This document shows positions 11,901 to 18,124 of a stretch of 33,034 nt of DNA, piece by piece. Below the pieces are notes generated by a model. That model searched no databases and was not told the DNA's origin. It saw only the letters and a program-made list of their open reading frames with translations. The first letter of the stretch is position 1, and the number at the start of each line of letters is the position of its first letter. Position numbers and translations under genes: made by a program. The stretch comes from LW23 sp041287705 (GTDB lineage Bacteria > Verrucomicrobiota > Verrucomicrobiia > Methylacidiphilales > UBA1321), in NCBI GenBank assembly GCA_041287705.1, contig JBGGNE010000257.1, forward strand, positions 1 through 33,034. The letters are read 5' to 3'.

Positions 11901-13163
11901 ACGTTTGGCATTACTCCGCGCTCGCTCATCATTACCCCCAATTCCGGCCAGCAGAAGATGTATGGCGATGCAGATCCCGCTTCCTATACCTTCGCGATTG
12001 GCGGCAATGGGATCGCAACCGGCGATACGGCGGCAGGTGTATTCTCGGGCGGCCTTACTCGTGACGCCGGGGAAGCTGCTGGTACCTATCAGATCCGACA
12101 GGGCAGCCTTTCTACAAACGGCAACTACACGTTTACCCTTGCCAGCACCCCCGTTAACTTCCTGATCAACGGCATGCCGATTACCATTACCCCGAACTTT
12201 GGCCAGGGCAAAGTCTACGGTAATCTTGACCCCGCCAGCCTGACCTACTCCATTACGAGCGGCTCCCTGGTACCTGGAGACAGCCTGACAGGCGAACTCC
12301 AGCGTGTTGCGGGTGAAAATGCCGGCATCTACGCGATTACGCAGGGAACGTTGTCGGCTCCTCCCAGCTATCTCGTAACATTCAATCCCGTGATGTTCAC
12401 CATTGAACAGCGCCCCGTTACCGTAACTCCCCTGCTTGGTCAGGGCCGTATCTACGGCTTTGCGGACGGCACGTTCAGCTACTCTGTTGGTGGCGACGGG
12501 CTGGTTGGCTCGGACAAGCTCACGGGTGCTCTGGGCAGGGCTGGAGGTCTGGACGTTGGCACTTACGCCTACACGCAGGGAACGCTGGCCGCTGGCAGCA
12601 ACTACATCTTGAGTTTCCTGCCGGGCAGCGCCAGATACAGCATCACTCCCCGTGCTCTTACCGTCACGGCCAATCCCGGCCAGGAGAAATACGTCGGAGA
12701 GATTGATCCCGCCTTTACGTACTCCATCACTTCGGGTCAACTGGCTTACAGCGATGCCCTTAGCGGCAGCCTGACACGCACTCCGGGTGAGTCGGCTGGT
12801 GCGTATACACTGCTGCAGGGTACGCTTGGCTCTACTCCCAACTATAGCCTGTCATTCAGCAACATACCCGTCTTCTTCCAGATTGTGCCCGTTTCCAACG
12901 GTGGCGGCAGCAATAACGGTGGTGGAAATGAAGGTCCCTCCGGTGGCAACAGCAATAGTGGCAGCGGAATGATGGATCTTTCCATCTTCAACGCAACCCG
13001 CGGGCGTAACAATGAGTCAGAGCAGTTCTATACCAAGGATAAGAAGGACGATAAGCACCATACAACTCCCAGCTATTCCCCCAACGGAAGTACGAGCCAG
13101 GACCCTTCCCATATGTCCAGCTACGATGTCTTTGGTACGGAGGGGGACGGCAACGGCAGGTAA
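5955..13163 (+). CDS. Giant exported adhesin: TPS/FHA domain, beta-helix, nine MBG repeats
   Basis: The 2,402-residue protein begins with a signal peptide (cleavage near residue 34). A two-partner-secretion/haemagglutination-activity domain follows at about 35-290, with the FhaB-like features ATLNRVTG, VNKNGVVVG and a closing AST. Residues 410-530 resemble the FHA segment NWLLDPVDL...STINAS. Two right-handed beta-helix blocks (about 540-835 and 960-1465) are rich in GGGI and FSGN-type Pmp repeats, and each ends in a DQRG...DIGAF motif (about 838 and 1478). Nine MBG/YDG repeats of ~78 residues (TPNSGQ.K.YG..DP) fill about 1600-2312. The last 90 residues are Gly/Ser-rich and charged, with no beta-barrel, so this is not a classical autotransporter, and no TpsB transporter gene is in the window. 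An adhesive or matrix role is inferred from the family. There is no clear ribosome-binding site. Confidence 0.9.
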   Translation: MTRALSPRRWYVQLLSAWCVAWIGLPLHLPLVYGNPSGSTVQTGSVNISGQGGQVTVKQTSDRAVIHWNDFSIRQGETTTFVQPNSRSATLNRVTGSSVSRLDGSLNANGRVYLVNKNGVVVGKTGRINTASFTASTSDVSNAEFMKGGDLNFSGNSTAKVINYGKIKATDGDVTLIARQVENHGKITAKNGRVQLAAGTEVLIKSDGAERVFISPGAKGAPGETGVINTGKVRAAVAELKAAGGNEYALAINNSGVIRANGSRTEGGRVYLSSTGGRVVNSGQVRAVNPDGSGGEIRVAAAKVELKRGSSLDASASRSKGGKGGTVLVGGDWQGKGTMEQAKSVTVEAGAQVKADATSSSGSSADGGKVVIWSTGLTDFNGFISAQGIYGGAGGNVETSGHDLNIGLAATVVTNGGNWLLDPVDLEVVTSGGTGSMVADTVPPATINDPTSSTINASVIVAALNNGTVTLLASNSITINEAINSTGNTGTFGLVLNAPTLFLNQAITLKAGATLSGTASTVNISSTGKIQNGLDAVASGGLVSIGVGTYSENITIRKSLELRGAGNSLTIVDGKNNLISTATVVASSGIININNIRLTRSVLTDGTVAGGGINIATGNTVTISNAMIDGNRTTAQGGGVYNAGTVTIIDSTIQSNKGGNGGGISNAGFLTLSGSLIYDNTGVGGGGLFNTATSTIYNSTIAYNKANSGAGISTGTGSTLNLDSVTIARNTTNGGSNVAGGLANSGTVNIRNSIIALNAAGSSGNSNSVRGSSVNDLGNNFVDWLNGGNLGFTTSTLISTGPNDPKLSALGNFGGPTFTMMPLAASPLIGAGSSAYSVDQRGLSRTAGSMDIGAFQTRDLGTYVVTNTLDFTGIGASGFNPALIAGSLRYGLMSGDRYTDINFNLSAGDAGYNSGTGRWIITNATGNTAGFQTRRSININGNSQLGWSAANPVIELNGGAIGSVMSTNHPAANTVNLNGLYITNGLASAGGGILATTGTTNIYNSTITGNTATGAGAGGGINVAAVATINVYTSRIDNNFATNSGAGGGGIYLIGGVLTISDSFVRNNKITGATSNGGGIFTNGGTLTITNTTFSGNEAFARGGAIYTTGATTTIIRDSNFTLNNATSTTSDGGAFGTISSLNTTIERTTFDNNSATRNGGALYLSVSGGIIPLVTIDRGTFTNNDTTSTSGQGGAVYDTLVPLAISNSTFSGNVAVTNGGAVFSNSPSFTVTNSTFLNNSTFNSGGGIYSGNPTLTITGSTFDGNVAMKDLNSIQDNGGGVYYSSTGGTLTIDSSLFYRNRSETGGGLSVTQGTQYVLNSTFTENTATAHASSAGGAIRITTGSVMTIRNSTITGNLADVSGGGIVRQTGGTLALENTIVANNSTTPNTLASGIDILSGNFTDNGNNLIGVREGIAGTINSDPGAFPDTYTQVGTFAARLDPMLSPLANHGGPTWTMGLLPGSPALARGKTLAVAGVDQRGVARPIGKSDIGAFESQGFAYVAASGSGQSAQLMQAFGAPLVVTVISNDGIANLSGGKISITVPGSGASATGTLLQTLNASNQASYSLTANATLGTYDVGIAGGPSSLWSLTNAPINLSILPSSGQSKTYGDADPTPFGYTISMGSLLTGDVLTGDLAYSGGSGAGLHAFLLGTLGNPKYNLTLDGAVMFTINQRSVVVTPNSGQSKIYGNADPAFTYSTTAMVGADSLSGNISYVGGPNVGTYAFTLGNLGNPNYSISLSGAPVYFAINQRTITITPNAGQGKKYGFGDPALTSSQTGTLQFSDAITGALTYAGGPNVGAYDITQGTLALNPNYNLVFTTGVKFNISARDILVTPNSGQGKKYGFADPTLTYTIGGDGMAPSETPSGALAYVGGPDVGAYDITQGGLTVSSNYNLTFTSGIKFNISKRDITVTPHTGITKMYGEMDPALTYDITGDGLAGAETLTGALNYTGGPDVGNHPIVQNTLAASGNYNLTFTSGRTFGITPRSLIITPNSGQQKMYGDADPASYTFAIGGNGIATGDTAAGVFSGGLTRDAGEAAGTYQIRQGSLSTNGNYTFTLASTPVNFLINGMPITITPNFGQGKVYGNLDPASLTYSITSGSLVPGDSLTGELQRVAGENAGIYAITQGTLSAPPSYLVTFNPVMFTIEQRPVTVTPLLGQGRIYGFADGTFSYSVGGDGLVGSDKLTGALGRAGGLDVGTYAYTQGTLAAGSNYILSFLPGSARYSITPRALTVTANPGQEKYVGEIDPAFTYSITSGQLAYSDALSGSLTRTPGESAGAYTLLQGTLGSTPNYSLSFSNIPVFFQIVPVSNGGGSNNGGGNEGPSGGNSNSGSGMMDLSIFNATRGRNNESEQFYTKDKKDDKHHTTPSYSPNGSTSQDPSHMSSYDVFGTEGDGNGR
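10740..12893 (+). repeat. Nine tandem MBG-type repeats inside the adhesin
   Basis: Each unit is about 234 bases and encodes TPNSGQ.K.YG..DP..TY, then GD.L.G.L...GG..VG.Y, then .L....NY.L.F. Most units are diverged. Units 3 and 4 share an identical 25-base segment (11238-11262 and 11472-11496), exactly 234 bases apart, which suggests recent duplication or gene conversion. Such arrays are prone to length change. Confidence 0.85.
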
Positions 13164-13184
13164 GATGGAGCGTGCGGCGCAAGA

Positions 13185-14696
13185 ATGTTTCCTGGCAAAG
13201 TCTGCAATGGGCTGGCCAGGAACAGGACTGTGTGGAAGGATGAAGGCCTGGACTCGGATGTTCGAAGTCCACCTATTATGATTTGGGCCTGTATCGTCGC
13301 GCTGGGTCACCTTACCGGATTCATCACCTCCCTGCGCGCTTTGATGGAGGTGCGCACATCGCAGGGGGCAATCGCCTGGGTGCTGATGCTGAACATCTTT
13401 CCGTATGTCAGTGTCCCGGCATTCTGGATATTCGGCAGCAGCAAGTTTCACGGGTACGTACGGCGCCGGCGGCAGGACATGCTGAAGACCAGTCCCGTAG
13501 CCATGCGATTTGGCGAGCAGCTTGTCGAACGCGGTCTGCTGCACGGGGAGGATCGGGAAAAGGCCTTGTTGGTCGAGCGACTCGCCAAACAGCCTTTCAC
13601 CAACGGCAACGAGGTGGAGTTGCTGATTGATGGCAAAGCTACTTTTCAGTCTATTTTTGACGGGATTGATGCGGCCCGAGAATACATCCTCGTCGAGTTC
13701 TATATTATTCATGACGATGGTCTGGGCCGCGACCTGCAACAGCGGCTCATCGCAAAGGCCCGGGAAGGTGTACGCGTCTATGTGCTGTATGATGAGATCG
13801 GCAGCAACGGACTTTCCAAGGCGTATCAGCAGGAACTTCACGCAGCTGGCGCCGCCATTCATCCCTTTAATACCAGCCAGTGGCGCGCCAACAGGCTGCA
13901 GCTGAATTTTCGAAACCACCGCAAGATCGTAGTGGTAGACGGACGTTACGCGTGGGTAGGTGGTCACAACGTGGGCGACGAGTACCTGGGGCTAAATCCC
14001 ATATTCGGCGCATGGCGTGATACGCACGTGAAAGTCACCGGGCCGGTGGTTCCCGGTGTACAGCTCGCTTTCTTCGAAGACTGGCACTGGGCCACACGTC
14101 ACCTGCTCAAGCTGCGCTGGGAGGCCGAGCCCGCCGATACGGAATCGCGCTGCACAGCACTGTGTTTGTCTTCCGGCCCGGCTGATCCGCTGGAGACATG
14201 CACGCTTTTCTTTCTCCATATCATCAATCGCGCCACGAAACGGCTCTGGATCGCCAGCCCCTATTTTGTTCCAGACGAACAGTTCATCAGCGCCCTGCAA
14301 CTTGCCGCGTTGCGTGGGGTGGACGTACGCATTCTTCTACCGGCCAAACCTGATAACCTGCTCGTCAGCCTTTCCGCATGGTCGTTTGTGGTAGATCTGA
14401 CTCATGCGGGAGTTCATATCCACAAATACACGGCCGGGTTTATGCACCAAAAGGTGGTGCTGGTGGACGACAGCTATGCGACGGTCGGAACCGCGAATTT
14501 CGATAACCGCTCGTTCCGCCTCAACTTCGAGCTCACTGTGGTAGTGGTCAGCGAAGCGTTCGCGGGCAAAATACACCAGATGCTGGAGGCAGATTTTGCC
14601 CGATCGAAACCAATCACCGCGCAGGATTTCGCCAAGCGCGGCTTCTGGTTTCGTATGCTGACGCGGGCCGCGCGCCTTCTGGCACCTATTCAATAA
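13185..14696 (+). CDS. cls: Cardiolipin synthase, phospholipase D family
   Basis: Makes cardiolipin from phosphatidylglycerol at the inner membrane. Two hydrophobic helices of the PLD N-terminal membrane domain lie at about 32-52 and 62-84, followed by a basic YVRRRRQ stretch. Two HKD motifs are intact: H245-x-K247-x4-D252 in NHRKIVVVDG, and H421-x-K423-x4-D428 in MHQKVVLVDD, the latter followed by GTANFDNRSFRLNFE. Length 503 is normal. The ATG at 13185 adds 31 hydrophilic residues; the ATG at 13278 (472 residues) would start at the first membrane helix and is a fair alternative. It sits 21 bases after the adhesin stop, so co-transcription is possible. Its last 11 bases overlap the convergent gene 14686-15105. 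Confidence 0.93.
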   Translation: MFPGKVCNGLARNRTVWKDEGLDSDVRSPPIMIWACIVALGHLTGFITSLRALMEVRTSQGAIAWVLMLNIFPYVSVPAFWIFGSSKFHGYVRRRRQDMLKTSPVAMRFGEQLVERGLLHGEDREKALLVERLAKQPFTNGNEVELLIDGKATFQSIFDGIDAAREYILVEFYIIHDDGLGRDLQQRLIAKAREGVRVYVLYDEIGSNGLSKAYQQELHAAGAAIHPFNTSQWRANRLQLNFRNHRKIVVVDGRYAWVGGHNVGDEYLGLNPIFGAWRDTHVKVTGPVVPGVQLAFFEDWHWATRHLLKLRWEAEPADTESRCTALCLSSGPADPLETCTLFFLHIINRATKRLWIASPYFVPDEQFISALQLAALRGVDVRILLPAKPDNLLVSLSAWSFVVDLTHAGVHIHKYTAGFMHQKVVLVDDSYATVGTANFDNRSFRLNFELTVVVVSEAFAGKIHQMLEADFARSKPITAQDFAKRGFWFRMLTRAARLLAPIQ

Positions 14697-15105
14697 CCGC
14701 GGCAGAAAAAGCTATCTGCCTGATTAAGATATAAACAAGAACAGTAACTACGATCACCAGGATGGCAGTAGAGAGGAGCATTACGAATTTATTATTCTTC
14801 TGAACAGATTTCACATAACTGTTCAACGAATTCAGAGCTTCCTGATAGCAGTCTTTATCTTTAGATATTCGTAAAGCATCCTTCCACCTTGTTTCAGCTT
14901 CGGCATATCGCTCTTGCCTGACGAGTATCCTTGCCAGCAAGTCCAGCTCCTCCGCCGTTTCCGGTATCTTGCCATCTGGCATCAATACGTCTTCGGCGTT
15001 TAACAGGCTACCCGCCAAAGCAAGCTCCGCAGAGCGGGCAAGCCTGAGCCGAAGAGAATAATTTCGAACAATCTCTTCGGCTGAACGCGCTTTCGTGGGA
15101 GCCAT
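14686..15105 (-). CDS. Small TPR-like protein with C-terminal membrane anchor
   Basis: 139 residues. A helical TPR-like segment (about 50-90, with LARILVRQERYAEAETRWKDAL) precedes a single transmembrane helix at about 107-128 with almost no tail after it, so the helical part should face the cytoplasm if tail-anchored. The ATG lies 4 bases after the Hsp70 stop codon, making this the last gene of the chaperone operon. The 3' end overlaps cls by 11 bases on the opposite strand, and no terminator was seen. Function unknown. By context it may tether the Hsp70 machine to the membrane or act as a TPR co-chaperone; that is inference only. Confidence 0.8.
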   Translation of the reverse strand: MAPTKARSAEEIVRNYSLRLRLARSAELALAGSLLNAEDVLMPDGKIPETAEELDLLARILVRQERYAEAETRWKDALRISKDKDCYQEALNSLNSYVKSVQKNNKFVMLLSTAILVIVVTVLVYILIRQIAFSAAVIE

Positions 15106-15109
15106 AGGT

Positions 15110-17596
15110 TTATCGGGTCAGAGTCGAGCCATAGCCATGGCGGTCTTCTTCCGTATCAACGTCAGGAATGAGATCCCAGAGCTGATCTACTACATTTTTC
15201 AGACCCTGGATGTTATTCTGCTCCATGTAGCGGCGACCCATATTATAAAGATGTTCGGCTTTATCCAGATCCGACATTTCTGAACGGCGGCCTTCCAATC
15301 TTCTAAATCGATAGATCCAGTAAGAAGGCTGTTCACGAAGTATTTCGTAGTGCAGATTTCTAATCTGCCTTAGCTTCTTACTCAGTCGTTCTGCGTCTTT
15401 CTTCTCAATAATTTCAGTAACATCATCTTTCAGATCGTCGCAGCGACTTTCCTGCTCACGGTTGCCATGATCATCCACAACTTCCTGCAAGCTATCCAGC
15501 CAGTCGTTAACATCCTTGACCAAGGTCGGCCACTTCAATCGGGTTTCGATCTCATCGAGCTTGATTTTAAATTCGAGCAGGCGCTTCTCCGCCTTTTCCG
15601 CCGCATCAGGATCACCATATGCCGCCTCTATGGATTCCCTTATGTCATCCGCAAGATCAGAAACTTCGAGGTCGTTTAGTTCGATTTCAGCGTCTTCATC
15701 TTCGGCCTTCACAGCCTTATCTGTAAGGGCTGAAAGACGCTCAAGCTCCTTCTCAAAGTCTTTCTCAATAACTTCAGCGGAAATAGATTTTTTTCGCAGA
15801 TCAAACTGATGTTCGAATTCTTCATCCAGGGCAGGCACGTAGGCTACTACGGTAATGATTCTGGATTCATCTATCTTCAGGGTGATTTCAATCTCGGAGC
15901 CAGCTGATAAATCACGTTTGATCATCTCTGACGAAATGTGAAATGATCCTACCAGCCGGTTCCTGTCCGCAGCTTCATTTTCTCCCTCTACAACCGGGAT
16001 AATGATCGCGGCCCCAGTGTCTCCCGCCTTAAGCGGTCGTGTCGTCTGGAAAGGCTGTTTGCTTCTGCGCTTCATGGGAAGGCCTGCTCCTTTATCAAAG
16101 AACTGTTCCCATTCATTGCCAGCCAGAGCTACACCCATTGAATTAATGAGAGGCTGCTCTTCAACCACGGCACCAATTGTATAAACCAAATGATCAGGCA
16201 CTGTCTTCTGGCGAGATCCTGATGAGTTGAATAATTCTATACCAAAAGTGTTGCGATTTCCCTTTTCGGCAAGCAGGTTAACCATGAATGCCCCATCGGC
16301 TCTCAACGGAATCCGTCCGCTTCTCCACTGCGATTTGCCGTTAACCAACTCAATGGTGAATCCTTCCAGGTTTTCGCCTGAAGTTCCTGATACTTTTCCA
16401 CCTACAATAGGATCAACTTCATGCCCAATTGGTTTATGCTTAAGGTCGATCTGAAACTCGCCGGTCTGCGCGGGCCTGATGTGCCTTGCATGTACCTTTT
16501 GCGTGCCCGCGAATACTGCAGCGCCTTTAGCTACCACCGTCAGAGGATCTACACTATGATCAATGGTAATGCCAAGACCTTCTTTCAGTATGTTACGGAA
16601 GTAAGGGGCTTTGGTTGGTCCGCCAACAAGTATCATCTTTTGAATATCGCCAGGACTCAGGTTCTTCTCCTGAAGTACCTTACGGCATATATCCATCGAT
16701 CTATTGATAATGGGTTCGGTAATCTCGAGGATATCATCGCGAGTTAGCGTAATTTCTTCTCCGTCTACTTCTTCGCCGGAATCATCTTCAAAAACGCAGT
16801 CGCCTAATGTTGTGGTATTCTTGTTAGTTAATTCGATTTTGGCCAGTTCCACTGATCGCTTCAGTTTGAGCAACTCGCGCTCCCAACGCGTATTGCCACG
16901 CTTAAAATCAGGCAAGTCGTAATTTTCAGCCAGGCGGGGCGCAATAATTCTTTCCAGAATCGCCCAGTCTATATCGGAACCACCCAGAAAATTGTCTCCA
17001 CCGTGGTGGACGACATTGATCAGTCCTTCCTCAGCCTTAATCAGCGCGGCATCAAAGGTTCCACCACCAAAATCGTAGACCAGCCAGTATGCCTTTTCGG
17101 AGTCAATCTGAAAGCCGTACGCCAGGGATGCTGCAACGGGCTCCTGCAACAGCGGGCTTCCTTTAAATCCTGCAAGCTCCGCAGCCCGGCGGGTGGCATC
17201 GCACTGATGAAGTTCGAATGCCGCCGGAACGGTGATGACCGCCGAATGAATCTCCTCCCCTGTAGCGCGCGCAACATCGGCTCGCAGTGAAAGCAAAATT
17301 TCTGCCGATAGCTCTTCCGGCTTCTTGCTTAATCCGCTGGCTTTAAACCCGTAAGAATATTCCGTCCCCATTCTGCGCTTAAATTCAACATAAGCATCTT
17401 TGGGTTTATCTATAATGGCATTCTTGGCCCGTGTGCCTACAAAGACCTGTCCATTTTTGCCGTAGCTGACGGCTGACGGAGTTACATCCTGATCATCATT
17501 ATTCTTGATGATATCGGTGGCAACATCTTTCAGAACGGCGATCGCACTATTGGTTGTTCCAAGATCGATCCCAAAATCAATAGTTGTGCGGCTCAT
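15110..17596 (-). CDS. Non-canonical Hsp70 (DnaK-like) chaperone
   Basis: 828 residues against about 640 for DnaK. The ATPase domain (1-375) keeps the key motifs: DLGTTNS (11-17), YDFGGGTFD (174-182) and LVGGPTKAP (323-331). After it comes about 90 residues (roughly 390-478) that look like an Ig/carboxypeptidase-regulatory beta-sandwich and are absent from DnaK. Next is a recognisable substrate-binding beta-domain (about 480-600, QPFQTT...AAIIIPVVEGE..AADRNRLVGSF). A long acidic, charged helical tail (605-828) replaces the normal lid and ends without an EEVD motif. The start ATG overlaps the stop of the GrpE-like gene (TAATG), which implies translational coupling. A protein-folding or remodelling ATPase is certain by family; the client is unknown. 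It is probably not the housekeeping dnaK. Confidence 0.93.
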   Translation of the reverse strand: MSRTTIDFGIDLGTTNSAIAVLKDVATDIIKNNDDQDVTPSAVSYGKNGQVFVGTRAKNAIIDKPKDAYVEFKRRMGTEYSYGFKASGLSKKPEELSAEILLSLRADVARATGEEIHSAVITVPAAFELHQCDATRRAAELAGFKGSPLLQEPVAASLAYGFQIDSEKAYWLVYDFGGGTFDAALIKAEEGLINVVHHGGDNFLGGSDIDWAILERIIAPRLAENYDLPDFKRGNTRWERELLKLKRSVELAKIELTNKNTTTLGDCVFEDDSGEEVDGEEITLTRDDILEITEPIINRSMDICRKVLQEKNLSPGDIQKMILVGGPTKAPYFRNILKEGLGITIDHSVDPLTVVAKGAAVFAGTQKVHARHIRPAQTGEFQIDLKHKPIGHEVDPIVGGKVSGTSGENLEGFTIELVNGKSQWRSGRIPLRADGAFMVNLLAEKGNRNTFGIELFNSSGSRQKTVPDHLVYTIGAVVEEQPLINSMGVALAGNEWEQFFDKGAGLPMKRRSKQPFQTTRPLKAGDTGAAIIIPVVEGENEAADRNRLVGSFHISSEMIKRDLSAGSEIEITLKIDESRIITVVAYVPALDEEFEHQFDLRKKSISAEVIEKDFEKELERLSALTDKAVKAEDEDAEIELNDLEVSDLADDIRESIEAAYGDPDAAEKAEKRLLEFKIKLDEIETRLKWPTLVKDVNDWLDSLQEVVDDHGNREQESRCDDLKDDVTEIIEKKDAERLSKKLRQIRNLHYEILREQPSYWIYRFRRLEGRRSEMSDLDKAEHLYNMGRRYMEQNNIQGLKNVVDQLWDLIPDVDTEEDRHGYGSTLTR

Positions 17597-18108
17597 TATT
17601 CTCCTTTATCGGTCTTTGTGATGGGAGTGGCAATCTCTACCTCACCGGGGAACATATTACCTCCCCATGTAATGGTGGGACGCAGGGTTTCAATAACGAT
17701 CTCTTTATTTATTCCCTCCTGGGGTTTTGCCGTCACTACTTTTTCGGGCAACCCATAATCAAAATATTCGCCCGTGCGGTCGATGACGGATATTCCCAGC
17801 TGTTCAAAAGTGTCGTAAATGGATTCCAGGTAGCGATTTATTTTTCTTACATCCTCTTTCGTAAGTTCTTCTTTCGCTTCTTTCGACACTGTATCCATCA
17901 TACGGGATTTAATCCGCCATATGTTAAAGACGATAGCCAAAGTTTCCCTGGGATAAGCGACCTTAAGGATTTCCATGGGCATTGATGAGGCAGGGTGATT
18001 ATTATCCATTTTGCTTTGTTCGCGTAAGCTGTTGGCCAGATCCCTGGCCAGGTCCAAAGGATCAGGAAAAGCAGGCTGTTTAATTCTAAGTTCAGATGGT
18101 ATATCCAT
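17596..18108 (-). CDS. GrpE-like nucleotide exchange factor
   Basis: 170 residues. The C-terminal part (about 105-165) matches the GrpE beta-domain: LGISVIDRTGEYFDYGL, then KEIVIETLRPTITWGG and GEVEIATP, which parallel the DHTGEPYD...ETIRPTI...GEVIVGTP pattern of GrpE. The N-terminal half is helical and shorter or diverged relative to GrpE, so dimerisation may differ. It should release ADP from the adjacent Hsp70. There is a Shine-Dalgarno (AAGGA) about 8 bases before the ATG, a 16-base gap from the upstream gene, and a 1-base overlap with hsp70. Confidence 0.82.
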   Translation of the reverse strand: MDIPSELRIKQPAFPDPLDLARDLANSLREQSKMDNNHPASSMPMEILKVAYPRETLAIVFNIWRIKSRMMDTVSKEAKEELTKEDVRKINRYLESIYDTFEQLGISVIDRTGEYFDYGLPEKVVTAKPQEGINKEIVIETLRPTITWGGNMFPGEVEIATPITKTDKGE

Positions 18109-18124
18109 ATCTTATTCCTTATCC

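Noticed and set aside
11052..12740. 562-codon open frame on the minus strand inside the MBG repeats
   Set aside because: It is the antisense shadow of a repetitive, GC-biased coding array; the plus frame has clear MBG repeats and the minus product has no recognisable domain.
10740..12893. Regular ~234-base repeats considered as a CRISPR-like array
   Set aside because: Units are in-frame protein repeats with divergent sequence, not short identical repeats with unique spacers; no cas genes.
12894..13163. Autotransporter barrel or sorting signal at the adhesin C-terminus
   Set aside because: The tail is Gly/Ser-rich and charged with no amphipathic strands, LPXTG or PEP-type hydrophobic segment.
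15110..17596. Housekeeping dnaK
   Set aside because: Extra domain, unusual tail, no classical dnaJ neighbour, and partners with non-standard J and kinase genes.
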